A stretch of DNA of 64,000 nt. It comes from Linnemannia elongata. Its lineage: Eukaryota; Mortierellomycota; Mortierellomycetes; Mortierellales; Mortierellaceae. The position numbers and the translations under genes are program-made. Where the stretch lies: NCBI GenBank assembly GCA_036320915.1, contig JAXBDG010000010.1:62001-126000 (forward strand), given 5' to 3'. Below are positions 41,744 to 53,601 of the stretch, in pieces (positions within the stretch are counted from its first letter, which is position 1; every line of letters begins with the position of its first letter). The notes below the pieces were generated by a model. The model saw nothing but the letters and a program-made list of their open reading frames with translations. It did no database searches and was not told where the DNA came from.

Positions 41744-42826
41744 ATAGTAGAAAAAACCCCCGTTTATTATCTCAAAGGTGGTTTCTCCAATTTGTCAAAC
41801 GTGGCATTCGTCCGTCGTTTTGTGCTGTGCACAGCCAGACCTTGCCTTTCATCTGGGTGGTGTTTGACCTTCAAAGGGACACAGCAAGAGCGAAGGCAGA
41901 GAAACCTGGAAAGGCACGCATGATTAAGCTTAAGGGTTACTTTCGACTCCTGGCTTGCCTGCTCATACATCTACGTTCAGATCTGCGATCCAACTGTTCT
42001 CATCAACCTCCATTTCACCACCGACCTCCGTTTACTAAAGAGGGATGACGAACTTTAGCCAAATCTGAATCTCACTTGTCTTCTTTCCGGGGACAAGGAG
42101 CCTCATGATATCAAGACTTTGCAGTGTGGACTGGAGGATAGCAAAGCGTGTAAAAATACATATCGGCAATGATGATAACACAGGCCTCGTGCGTTCGCTT
42201 CAGAGACGTATTTCTTTTTTTATGTTCTTGTAACTCGTTTCTTTGTTCAGTTGTCAAGGCTGGTCAAGGTTATGAATCAAGAAGGTTAAAGAAAAAATAA
42301 TGCTGTTTCTTTGTTGCAAACCTGGGGTATTGTCCGTTGTAAGGATGATGGTTTGTGTTTTCTTACTTTCTTTCTTTTGAAGGAAGGAGAATAACCAGCA
42401 TTGTCCTTGCTTCCTGAGCCACCTTTTTTTTTTTTTTTTTTTTTTTTCTCTCTCTCTCTTTTACTTTTGGGTACGATGGTATGAGGGTGTTTTGCAGGCT
42501 TCCTTTGAGGAGTTTCGTTGAGTGTCGAGTTCAATTGTACCCTCTCTGGCGTTTATAATTTTTCAGGTTCGTTTCGTAAATAAATATTGCCGCATGCCAC
42601 TTCCACTGTCCTCGTCCACAAGTTTCCCCTGCCTTTTCACGAACATCAAAAGAAAAAGAGGAGAAAAAAAAAAAAAAAAAAAAAAAGAGCTTCTCTTTAT
42701 GTCAAGAACCGCAGCGTTTTCTTCTTTCGCGTGTGTGTGTGTATTCATACAACTTTTCTGCAATAGCTTTGGGGTGTTAAACTACTACAAAAAAACAAAG
42801 TCTTTTGGTGAAGCAAAAAAATGAAT
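41744..42826. other. Convergent intergenic region Rab/uL15
   Basis: About 1.1 kb with T26 near 42422, A-rich runs near 42666 and no supportable gene. It probably holds the two 3' untranslated regions. Confidence 0.6.
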
Positions 42827-43092
42827 TTAAGCAACCAACTGGACGGCACCACCGACAGCCTTGATCTTCTGCTCGGCAGCGCGGGAGACGTAGCGGGCCT
42901 TGACGATGACGGGCTGGGCGGGGAGACGACCCTTGGCGAGGACCTTGCCGTAACCGGCACGGAGGGTGTCGATGACGGGGACGACCTCGGTCTTCTTGGC
43001 AGCGTTCTTGCGGGTCTGCTCAGAGACGAGAGACCAGAGGGTGTCCAAGTTGACGATGGGGCAGTGCTGGCCGTTGCGGGTCAAGTGGAAGC

Positions 43093-43123
<31 letters not shown>

Positions 43124-44167
43124 ATGGTACTTGTCCATGTTGATACGGTGGTGGTGCTGACCTCCAGCAAGACCACGTCCTCCGGGATGCTTGCGGTGCT
43201 TACCTGGAAGAAAGATGGTAGAAAGAAAAGGAAGTGTTGGGTCAGTTTTCTGATCCAAACATGTATATTTGACGGTGTGGGGTATTCGCGAAGTGCAGGG
43301 GTAGTTGTGCTGTCGTGTTCGTTCCTGCGCGGTGAACAAAGGCCTCTGCTGCTCCCCACTCTGCGGGCTGTTCTATAATTCCTGGCAGAGGTACTGCTCC
43401 GCGTTTCCTTGTCGTCTTGTGTTCTTTTGAAAGACGTTGAAGATCGAGATATGTGTTTCTGCCAAGCATTTGAAAACTGGTTGTTGATGGTCGAAGGTCC
43501 CAGTTACTTTGTGGTAACAGTTTTGCCAAATTGTTGTTTTGACTGGTTGTAGTGTTGTTGGCAAAGGGGCACGCTACCAGTTGCAGGTAGTAGCATCCTT
43601 GACTAGTTGTCGATAGTTTCGTCCGAGAGCTTTGCTGTGAGTCGTACTGTGTCACAGGTTCAACAGAACGCCGGTTCTCATCCATCTGCCTTCTCAGGAT
43701 TGTCGCCATGAGTTGGTGGAAGAAAGGGCAGGCTGATTCACCCTGCTGCAGATCAGTTTGATGGGATCTGAGGTTCAACAAGGGGGTGTGCGTGAGCCCT
43801 GACTTCTCGATGGATGACCTCCGTTCCTCCCGTTTCGCTGATGTATGATATTTCGTGCGGCTGTTGTCGAGTCCGTCGTTGCCAACACAACAGCTAGTCG
43901 TTCTTTCCATGTCCTCCTGATTTAGACCTTGAAAGGTGATTTCTCCAGGAATCAAGACTCACCAACACGACCATGACCGGCACTGACGTGGCCGCGCTTC
44001 TTGCGGTTGTGATGAAGACGGGTAGGCTAAAATTCCATCCAATGGAGTAAATGGTTGTCGATGTTAGTTGTTGTGAACTCTCATCGATGGATAGATGGAC
44101 CGATAGATGCATACGACGGATGCATTGGATGTAGGTTGCTGGATGGATATTATTTTCAACACACCAT
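42827..44167 (-). CDS. RPL28: 60S ribosomal protein uL15 (L28/L27a)
   Basis: A large-subunit ribosomal protein. Three coding exons: the bare start codon at 44167-44165, then 44026-43963 and 43203-42827, giving 147 codons against about 149 in yeast. The sequence is unmistakable: [54 protein letters not shown] and [20 protein letters not shown]. The first intron (44164-44027) begins directly after ATG, a common ribosomal-gene arrangement. The second is unusually long (43962-43204, 759 nt). Upstream, a donor GTATGT at 44333 and an acceptor AATTAG at 44173 suggest an additional 161-nt intron in the 5' leader. Codon use is strongly biased to C, as expected for a highly expressed gene. Confidence 0.96.
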
Positions 44168-45392
44168 CTTGACTAATTGAGAAAGAGGAGTTTCCTGCTA
44201 CGCTGGTCGTATGGAAATTGTATAGGCTCAAGATTCAATTGGGCACGTGATTTATTTTCTTGGAGCACTTGGAAGCTGGACAAAGTCCGCTTGGCTCGTA
44301 GCGGTAGCGGAGGAGGGGATGTACGAGACATACCTGTCTTCTTGCAGCCTCGTTCTGAGGTACGATCTATGGGCGTATTGCAAGTCCTTTTCTTTATCAC
44401 TTGGATACCCGAGGATGCCAATTGATTGAGGTGCGGCCACAAGCATAGAAAGACAGCACAGCGAATGCAACGAGCCGGGTCATTGTTCTTCAAGGGCAGA
44501 AAACCACCTACATAAGAAAAAAAAGAGCCACGGTGGTTGATTAAAAAAGGAAAGCAGAGTCGACAAGGCAGGGCAGGGCAGAGTGGAGAGATATCTTGGC
44601 GAGCTTCATGCTACTTTGGCAGCGAATAAAAGATGGAGGGATCATGAGATGAGGTGGCAAGAGTGTGATTCTTGACGAGTAGTAGTTGTTGTTGCTCCTA
44701 TTACCCATGTTCTTCCCTTCTCTCCATCCGCTTCGCCTCTTTCTCGTTGTTGTTGAACAACCACATGCGGCGGTTATTTTCCTTAAGCAAAGAAAATTAA
44801 AGTTGCAGCTGGTTGGTGGGTGGGTGGGTTGGTGGGTGGGTGGGTTGGTTGGGTTAGGTGCAATTTGCCACAACACAGACAACGGATAGATTGAAAAGAA
44901 GAGCACAAACAGAGTCGACGTGTGGATGCAGGAGTGCAGTACAAGCACAAATGAACATGCGAGCCTTTTCTTGGCTTTCACTTCTTTCGTTACCTTCTTC
45001 TTCCTCTTCGTCTTCTTCTTCCTCTTTCCACTTTTCACTCCTTCCTTTCCTCCCCTCTCTTCCCTACTCATTCCAGCGCCCTCATCACCCTAATATCTTC
45101 CCTCTCTCCTCTTCTCTCCATTCTCTTCTTAATACCCTCAAGCCTCTTGTCACTTTTCGCTCTCAAACCTCTCTCCGCTCACTCGCATCGCCACAGTTTT
45201 TTTTCTTCAGCCTTCGTTCCCTTCGATTCTCCCTCTTGTTTTTCTCTCTCTTTCTCTCGCTGCACCTCAAGTTTCCTCATACACACATACTCAGCCAACA
45301 ACGAGGACTAACAACCCACGACAAAGGAACAGTCGCATTCACCGTTACTTGGTACTCACTCAGGACGCATAGGCACCAGCCGATTGATAACC
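44168..45392. promoter_or_regulatory. Divergent promoter region uL15/S41 protease
   Basis: About 1.2 kb. The uL15 side contains the probable leader intron (44333-44173). The S41 side has a C/T-rich leader from about 44990 to 45280. A G/T-rich TGGG repeat lies between. Confidence 0.5.
44811..44857. repeat. Tandem GGGT/GGTT repeat
   Basis: Repeated TGGG and TTGG units on + (C/A-rich on -), about 45 bases, in the intergenic region. Its G-runs could form a quadruplex. Confidence 0.85.
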
Positions 45393-46130
45393 ATGGCACA
45401 CTCGTCCGCAGTCAGGCGAAACGATACCCTGGCCTACAACAATGCATATACTCGCAGCAGCAACAGGAACGGTCGCCGGTGGGGAGTTGGAAGGAGAGTG
45501 ATGGCAACATTCACTCTGTTGTCGATCATCAACCCTCTCCTCGTGTCTCGTAGCAGCAGTCGGATCGGACACTCCTTGATCCAGGGACTGGAAGCAGGAT
45601 CAAGTGTTGGCTTTGGTCTCCTCGGCGTAGCAGCCGTTCCAGTCACCCATCCAGCAACGAGCACTATGATCGTTGAACGACAGGATGAACCCGCACCTGA
45701 GGTGCCTCCAACAGGAATAGTGGAGATCGACCCATGTGCAGTATTGGGCGAGCTGCGGGAACCCCACATCAGCTATGGGCACGTCAAACGGTGCTACGAA
45801 CATATCCCTTACAACGCCACCGAAGCCAACACAGTCGTGTCGACCATGTCCACGCTCGCTAGGGACTTTTATATTTTCCTCGACAGTGCAATGACTGAGA
45901 ACCTGCAGAAGCCCTTTACGAGTCCTCCGGTGGATATCTTGGCAGGGTTTGACAGGATTTCGCGGACAGACTATGAAAACGACTTTCGGTTCCAGACTGA
46001 TGTGGACTTGTTGATGAACAGTCTTAACGACGCGCACGCCAACTACATTGGTATGTCTTAGTCTCTCATCTGTTACATGAAATGAGTGAACAATGGGAGA
46101 TGAACTTCAATCACTTACACTAGTCATCTT

Positions 46131-46171
<41 letters not shown>

Positions 46172-48048
46172 CTTTTTCTTTTTCCTTGTAGCTCACTGTT
46201 ACAGGAACTATCTCTTTCTTCAGCCGTTTGACTTGTATGCTCCTGTCATTGATAAAGTCCAGGTACAGTTAGGACAAGTACTAGTCCAATCCCCCCCCCT
46301 TCGAACGCCATTTTTTTTTTCTCAGAGCCAGTCGACCGTTGAAATAGATCATCGTCGTCCCTGAAAATGAAATATCCCAAACACCGACGACAGCGACAGA
46401 CAAAGATGAGATGAACTTACTGCTATTTCACCCCCTTTCCTTATAGACGATCCGTATTCTAATGGACAACAGCAACAATCTCCTCGAAGACTGTCAAGTA
46501 GTAACCATCGACGGAGTCGATGCCCTCGAGGCTATCCAGACGTGGGTCGACATCAACTACGGCTTCTCTAAGGACGCGGGCGTCCGACTCAACAAGGCCC
46601 TGACATCCCAATCCTTCGACACCGACTCCAAGAAGTGGACCTACAATCAGGGGCAGTTCACCTCAAGAGTCACTTTACCGGAACGGGATGCGATTACATA
46701 TGAGATCTCGTGTCCAGTGTCGACGTTGCATCCGGAGGGCAAGAATGCTACGCTCAAGGCGCCTTGGGAAGCTTATCGTCTGATTTCGTGGAATGAGTTT
46801 GATAGCACGGAGAGCTTTTTGGTCAACAACTGTTATCAAGAGCCGGAGACCGTTCCGCAGGAGGAGCTTATTGTTGTCGAGGATGACGACGACGACGATG
46901 ATGATGACGATGGGGATGCTTCTGGTTTGAGAAAGCGGGCGGAGCGGTTGAAGAGGGCGAGATCTCGACGTCGCAGGCAGCAACAGCAGGGGCAGCGGGA
47001 AGGTCTTTACCAGGCCGCCGTGGAGACACCCCGACATCTCACCAAGGAACCTCGTCGACCTACTATCGAGAAGCGACAGATCCAGGAAACAGCCATTGCC
47101 CACTTGGTCTCGAACGGCAGCTCGACATCGTTCTTCCAACTCGTCAAGCGACCCAGCATCGGCGTCGTCGTCATCCCAACCCACTCTGTCAGTCTCCGGG
47201 ACGAGGCACACGTTCTCGAGGAAGGATTCGCTCAGCTATACGATGTGGGCGTTAGGAACGTGATCCTGGACTTGACGGCGAACGGCGGCGGGTATGTGAA
47301 TTTCGCATACGATCTTGTCGATTGGATGTTCCCCCAAGAGAACGAAACGTCGGTGTACTTGTCGGATCTGAGGACGTCGATGGCGGTCAAGGCGCTGGCG
47401 CAGAAGGATCTCGAGTGGGAGGACTATAACAGCTACTTCAACCCGACCTCGTACTCGGATGCTGTGACCGGATTGGAGTTTGAGACGAATTTCTTTTTAC
47501 AGGACAAGCTTCAACGGCGGGTGAACCGGCAGCTGGATTACACTTCCAAGGTGCGGATGAACCATAACCTGGGCGCATTCGAGAGAGGGATGCCGTGGCA
47601 GCATAATGCCGACAGCATTGTGGTCATGACAGACGGGACCTGTGGGTCAGCCTGCGGGATGAGTCTGAACCGACTCAAGAACCGCCACAAGGTCAAGTCT
47701 TATGCAGTCGGAGGCCGGTACGGCGAAGACCTGTCGCTGTTCTCCTTTGCCGGGGCGTCGGTGTATAGTCTGAAAGAAATCCTGGGGGATTATGAAACTT
47801 TGGAGGTGGACCCGTCGATGCAACAGCTATTGTACAAGGGAATCTATCGGGTGCCTGTGATGGAGTTCTTCGATGATGATGACAAGGAGGGGAAGCCGAT
47901 TGAATACCGGACTGAGCTGTATAAGGCGGATTTTCATCTGGGGTATACCCCCGTCACGGCGAGGAGGCATGAGATCTTGTGGGAGATTGTTGCGAATAGC
48001 CATTGGACGCCTGAAGGCCAGACCGGTCAGGATCCTTCCATCGAGTGA
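45393..48048 (+). CDS. S41-family peptidase-like secreted or membrane-anchored protein
   Basis: Three exons, 45393-46050, 46192-46262 and 46447-48048, give 776 codons. The C-terminal 280 residues resemble the C-terminal-processing (S41) peptidase core: LVKRPSIGVVVIPTHSVS, LDLTANGGGYVNFAYDLVDW and SIVVMTDGTCGSACGM, where Ser644 sits in the expected nucleophile position. A hydrophobic segment at residues 36-52 after an Arg-rich start suggests a signal anchor or late signal peptide. CAVLGELREPHISYGHV and DAHANYIAHCYRNYLF belong to the N-terminal part seen in fungal S41 proteins. An insertion at about 389-420 has ten Asp in a row followed by Arg/Lys-rich sequence with KR sites, possibly removed by a Kex2-like protease. 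The catalytic Lys is not assigned. Intron 1 has a T39 tract near its acceptor. AATAAA lies 19 bases after the stop. Confidence 0.85.
46133..46171 (+). repeat. poly(T) tract of 39 in S41-gene intron 1
   Basis: An unbroken T39, followed by more T/C, ends 20 bases before the acceptor at 46191. Confidence 0.9.
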
Positions 48049-48066
48049 GGACATGGCGTCCTATAG

Positions 48067-48072
48067 AATAAA
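48067..48072 (+). terminator. Poly(A) signal of the S41 gene
   Basis: AATAAA lies 19 bases after the stop codon. Confidence 0.45.
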
Positions 48073-48754
48073 ATTAAGAATTTCTTCTTTCCCACAGCAA
48101 ATTGGTTGGATACCAAATGGTTGCTCTGCGGTGATAGTCAACTTTGGCCATTAGGATAGGGGTTGAATTTACTGTATTTACAGTAGTTCACGTCCAAATA
48201 GCTTGTTGGTCTCAGTGTTCGATCACCTTGAAAATGGCCCGTGCGTGTTCTTCGCCTGATATTTTTTTTTTTGGCGGCTCGACTTCACCTCCCCCAGAGA
48301 AGCTGGCATAAGTCTTGCTTCAGGCCCTTCTCCTAGGGCCCCCGCCAGAGGGCTGGTCGAAATGTGTTGAAAAAGAAGATAGAGAACACCATTTCATGCA
48401 TGCTGATTGGCGATTGCACACATCTCTCTCCCTCTGTTTTCCGTCGTTACACATTCCTTCCTTCACACATTGTATTCCCTCTACCTTATGCCGCTCCCCC
48501 CACTAATACACTGTCAACAACACCCATAACCCCATAGCCCTTTCCTGCCCTCTCACACACCCACTGTCTACAGCACAAACCATTCTTGCATCCCGCATCA
48601 CTTCTTCACTATCATATCCCAAGGAATAACTTGAAACCTTTTTTTTTTTTTTACTGTGTCTCTGACTTCCAAGGGTTGTCAAATAAAAGTCCCAAATATA
48701 CCAGCTAGACCAAACACCCAGAAAAATAGAAATGTATGGTTTTCTATAAATATT
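48073..48754. other. Convergent intergenic region S41/GT61
   Basis: About 680 bases, C/T-rich in the middle (48410-48640), with no supportable gene. Confidence 0.6.
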
Positions 48755-51277
48755 CTACACTTCAATCTGCCAAGTCTGTTGCAGAACCTCAGTAGTCAAC
48801 CCAGCCCTCAACGCCTGGCTTTCGCTTGTGGGCTGTCCCCAGTTCGAGGTATCGTCGACCGAATGCTTTCCGAATGCACTCATCTTCTCGTTCGCCACGT
48901 TCCGCTCCAAAATTCTCTCGCAGTCGTCAGGTCCGCATACCTGACCCTTGCGCACGTACTCCACAAATAACCTGTACGACTTTTGTGCAGCGTCTATGCT
49001 CCCGCTCTGCTGCTTGATACCGGCGGTATTAGTAGTCATGGTAGTGGTATATTCCTTGATCATTTCCTGTTCCAGATCTTGTTGCCGCGACTGCACAAAC
49101 TTGACCATCCGGAGAACATCCACATAGCGAGGAGAGTTTTTCCAGTAGGCCGACATAAACTCTCGGGCGCTCTCACCGTACTTTTGGATAATCGACACGG
49201 GCACCTCGGGCGCAATGAGGAGGTCCATATCCTGTTCGGCAAGTTTCTGGGCCGCAGGGTTGTTCTTGACATACACCCGGCTGGTGTCTCGCAACTTATC
49301 GCGCTCATCGGCAGACATGGACTCTTTCTGCTCGTCCGTCTTGACCATCGAATCCGGCAAACCAAGGACGAGGCTATGATAGCTCATGATGGACCACGCC
49401 CCTTTGAGGTCCTTGTAGTATGGGCAATGCTCTCGAGAGTCTTCGTCCACATAGTTGGTCGGCCCACAGATGGTCTGGAAGAATCTCTGTCCAATCGCAC
49501 TGGTCGTATACTTGAACCAGGCTTCCCTGTACTTCGAGGTGTCGACACTGATGACGGTCGGCACGGATTCGTGGTTGGACATAAAGATCGACGTTCCGAG
49601 GGCGTTTCCATGAGGCGAGATCAGAACATTGACATCCCGAAGCAAGTAGGCCGTCTCGGCAATCCCGCATCCATGATCAAGGGTTATCCACTTGACACGG
49701 AAGCCAGCTTGGACAAGACCCTGGATCAGCTCTTCGTCGTTGAGTAGACGTCTGGATTCTTCACGCTGGATAATGCCCACCACCAACTTGCGTTTGCTCT
49801 CTTTAGCCGCCTCGCCCTCCTTGCCCTCGACAAATAAGTTCTTGTAGGTCTCTGCAGGGTCAACAATGTCGGGGTGCATTTGTCCAACTCTGCTCTTGGC
49901 CTCTCCATTCTCGACACCGTGGTTGGGCCCAGCTGACTCAAAATTGTAGTATCTGGCCAGATCAAGACATACCATCTGCGACTTTGCAGCTTTCTTGTTC
50001 TCCACCTCTTGCTCTTGCGCCTCTTTTTTATCATGCCCGTAATTATGAGACTGCTCCTTCTCCTGTGTTCTGTTGATCGACTCTTGCGCACTCTTGACAT
50101 GCCTCTCCCAAGTCAGCGGGGTCGACCAGTAGTACTCCGCGATCTCTTCCTGAAAAGTCTTGTAGATCTCTGCAGGAGTGTTGTTCTCGCAATAGCTCAA
50201 TCCACACTGCGAGCCCAGTCCAATAACGGCCCTCCGGAAGCAGATGGGAGTGTCCACAGGAGGAAGGGTCTGGAACGGCGTTGTCAACTCGCTTTGAGCG
50301 AGAACAAGTTCCTTGCCAGTCTCGAAAAAGTGATCCATCTCCCAGGCGCCCCTACGGTCAAGGAGGTCGTCGTAAAATCCTTTAACGCGGAAAGTCCATG
50401 AATGCTTTGTGCCTCCAAATCGCTTCATTGTGCTATACATTATATACATAAAAAATCAAAGGTTAGAAAACCAAGTATTATAACGTCGCCGCTGTAATGC
50501 TTTGTTGCATCTCCCCTCTAAACTCCTGTTTTTACCTGTAAAGAGGAATCATCCCGTTGTAAAGCCAATGCGAAAAGTGATGGGGTGAGTATAATCCGTG
50601 AACAAAGACCGTCTCGTCAACATAGTGGGCACGGATAACGTTCCTCCAAGAACGTTGTAGCCTTGGCTGCCAAAAGAAGTCTGAGTTCGAATCCGAGGAC
50701 ATCAAGTTGACCTTGGGCAGATTCTTGCGGGGCCAGATACCATTGCTGCGAATGAATGCGCCTATGATCGCATCGGACCAAGGAGGGAGTCAAGCGAGAG
50801 AAAAATGGAGCTTTAGCGCGGAGAAGATTTTTTTTTAAAAAGGGAGGATCATGTTCTACGCTGCTGCATCCGATAATCCACTGCTTGACCTATACCTTGT
50901 CTGTCAACACAGAGGTGTTGAACAACGCACTGCCGAGATCGTTGATTCGTCGTTGTCTCCTTTTCCTGCTCACTCAGGTCGTCGTCCGTACAGGTCCAAG
51001 TCGCCTCGGGAAGCTCAATATCCCTCGCAACGGTCTGTCCTCCCCACCGATTGTTCTGTGCAGTGACCGGTTTATCTTCGCTGTCGATTCCAAAGTACCG
51101 TGAGGAGGAAGATAAGGAGCCGAGATGTATACTTGAGGAGTGGTTGAGTGTGAACATGAGGACACCTCCAACAGTGAAGATGAGGAGAACGAGATAGAAA
51201 CGGCGGATGTTCCTCGTAGCCATCCGGTTGCGAATTACGGCCATGACCGCCTGCATGAAGCCGCCTGAGGTTTCCAT
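48755..51277 (-). CDS. GT61-like glycosyltransferase, type II membrane protein
   Basis: Three exons, 51277-50896, 50761-50536 and 50432-48755, give 761 codons with matching phases. The N-terminus has a short basic cytosolic part and one membrane segment at about residues 27-44 (FYLVLLIFTVGGVLMF), the layout of a Golgi type II enzyme. The catalytic region matches the GT61/DUF563 family: VFVHGLYSPHHFSHWLYNGMI, then LRDVNVLISPHGNALGTSIF with HGNALG near residues 477-482. Related enzymes add xylose, GlcNAc or other sugars to glycans; the donor and acceptor here cannot be told from sequence. A Lys/Glu/Gln-rich insertion (EQEVENKKAAKS area) and a charged C-terminal extension of about 200 residues lie outside the core. 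Single gene, convergent with S41. Confidence 0.82.
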
Positions 51278-51579
51278 GGAGGCGATGGTAGAGGAGGAAA
51301 GCGGAGAGGGAGAGGGAGGATGGGTAAGAGGATGATGAAGTGAGAGTGCGATGGTGGTTTGAATGATGAGTGGAAAAGTGACTGTACAGCACTTGTTGAG
51401 GGTTGGGTCAATTGTGCGCTTATTGTGTTACAATAGAAAAGAGGGTAAACATGATAAAAAATAACCACTTTCAAAACATGCCAAATGACTGGCCAATAAA
51501 GGTCGAGCAGCAACGATGAAAAATTAACCACGTTCAAAATACCAGGTCATTCACTACAGGATTCGTGCTGGACAAGGGC

Positions 51580-52974
51580 GGTATTCGATATTCCTTCGAG
51601 AGAGCGATGTCGAGGTCTGTCCATTGGAGGTTCGAGCTCTTGCTTTTATTTACTGGATATTTGGACGCCTTGAGGCCTTTTTTCACATTAGATCGCCAAA
51701 CACAGAGCCCTACACGCTGACAGGGACTTTGCAGGACTCTTCTTCCTTCAAGCTTCTACGGAATAAGGTTATACCTCTGGAGAGCCTTCACGACAGCTCT
51801 TTCCGTTTGTATAGGACTTTTCCCAGACAAGAAGGACTGGAAGATCTGGATCGACAATGTGATGACGGGTCGACCGGAGGACATGAATCGCCCCCAAGGA
51901 GTCACAGGCAAGCTGGCCGAGGGTCAACTATCCAGTCTTTCGGCTCCAACTTCTCTTGGCTCGCCTCCGCATGATTATTTTGCAGGACTATGCGGTCTTG
52001 GTGGTTGGTGATGATGATACTTGGGGGCGTTGCATCGACGTAAGCTATACTTTCGCCATTCTATACCCTGTTTTTTCATCCATGGAATTTCGAACTTTCA
52101 CCGCAAAAGCTTCTGGAATCGAGCGGGTACAAGATCTGCTCATCTAACTCGCCAGTCTGTACCTGATGATGATGATGATGCTGGTGTTGTTACTGCTGAT
52201 GTAAAGGAGTGCTCTCCAATGGGTGAAGAACCGGCGGGGTGTCAATTGGTCCGGCAGAAGGTCCCACCCGAGGAGTTGCAGTCTCTAGTTCCAGAGGCGC
52301 TTTCGACTGATAACTGTGTGTCAACCAGTCATGGAGATCAGGACAATGACGACTACAATATCAACAGCACTGTGCCGGCGACTACGAGAAAGAGAGAGAC
52401 ATGGAAAGCCGAGAATTTAACCTCCTTCGACCGGTACTCCTCCTTCCGAATGAAAAAATCACGTCCTTCGAGCAGGAAAAGCAGGAGCTCGAAGCTCGCA
52501 ACCAACAGCTCCAAGATCAATTAGACGCTGCCACAAGGACAATAACCGTGCCTTCTCCTTCACCGACACCAACGCCCATACCAACGTCGATACCAACGTC
52601 GCCAATACCATTGCCACCAACACCACCACCGGCTTTCAAGGATCCAGAGCCTGATTCACGATCTTTCTCTCCAAGCACTACATGAGAAAGTTGCGACGCT
52701 CAAGGAGGAGAAAAGGGAAGCGTACGAGTTTGCTGCAGAGACGATCAAGTTTCGGACTCGCTGAACGAGCGGGTGACAGAGCTGCAGGAGGTGGTCGAGA
52801 AGATGTGGACGATGCAAGCAAAAGCCGAGGCCAGGATTGCTAATGATAGTTTGAAGCAGTTGCAGGGTCTAGCAAACACTTTTGGGATATCAAGTGGATA
52901 TTATGCGGCGGCAGATTGTTGCCGATGAACGGATGGCGGCTTTATCGGCTAGGCTTGACAAGTCGCGAGCCTAG
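51580..52974 (+). pseudogene. Decayed, 5'-truncated copy of the Ndc10/Crypton-like gene
   Basis: Pieces in all three + frames match the C-terminal half of the gene at 53.6-60.1 kb, in the same order. RYSIFLRESDVEVCP at 51.58 kb matches QYSIFLREQEVEMCP. FKLLRNKVIPLESL matches FQLPRNRVLPPAEL. DWKIWIDNVMTGRPEDMNRP matches DWRIWIENIMVDRPLDTSRP. RLRMIILQDYAVLVV matches RLRKVILQDLAAMMI, and PVFSSMEFRTF matches PVFTTPAFRTF. The coiled-coil tail also has counterparts (EKMWTMQAKAEARI against MHGLWTMMANREVARF). Frame shifts and stops separate the pieces, and nothing upstream of the CP motif remains. It lies just beyond the 5' end of the GT61 gene. Confidence 0.8.
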
Positions 52975-52995
52975 TTGCTTTTGTCTTCGTCAGCT

Positions 52996-53046
52996 CCATC
53001 GTCATCATCATCATCATCATCAGCATCATCGTCATCATCGTCGTCG
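52996..53046. repeat. (TCA/TCG)n trinucleotide repeat
   Basis: TCATCA and TCGTCG units, about 50 bases, at the 3' end of the decayed copy. It may have been a Ser run in the ancestral frame or a later expansion. Confidence 0.9.
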
Positions 53047-53601
53047 CCTTATTTACCTGTGTAGATAAATCCTTTCCGAAATAAAAGCACATAAATGAAG
53101 AACGAAAGAGAAGCTAACACGCAAATTAAAGTTTTTCAGGAATGTTCAGTCGGTCCTAAGTGGACCCGCGTCTTAAATCAGATTAGCAGTCTCACATCAG
53201 CACCATGGCTGTCAGGGCCGAAGAGAAAAAAAAATATGGGAGCGCGCGCTTTGGGCACCCCATGGTCAAAATCTTCTCACACACAATCACACCTCCCTCG
53301 ATCATCAACACTCCTTCTCATACAACCCTTCACACAGCGAACACATTCACACTCTCTGTAAACAACAGCAACATCAATCACCCTCTTAGTCCTGTTGTAG
53401 AATCATTCCTTTCATTCTCGTTTCACCCTCCGACTTCTATACTCCTACCCCCCTCACCCTCTTTGATAACGAGTTACACTGATACCTTTAACGCGTTCCC
53501 GTCTTAACCGCTACAACTCTGGAGCCATCGACCTCTCCGATTCCTATCAACAGAATGGCAACAGCAGCAGCAGTAGTAACGGAAGCGGCAGCAGCAGCAA
53601 T
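53047..53601 (+). promoter_or_regulatory. Probable promoter and leader of the Ndc10-like gene
   Basis: 555 bases. From 53270 it is C/A/T-rich like the other leaders in this window. No TATA box stands out and no other gene is seen. Confidence 0.4.

Noticed and set aside
50690..50705. GTTCGAATCC resembling a tRNA B box
   Set aside because: It lies inside GT61 exon 2, which is coding on -, and no A box or cloverleaf surrounds it.
52981..53046. TCA/TCG repeat as a possible CRISPR-like or satellite array
   Set aside because: A simple trinucleotide run without spacers.
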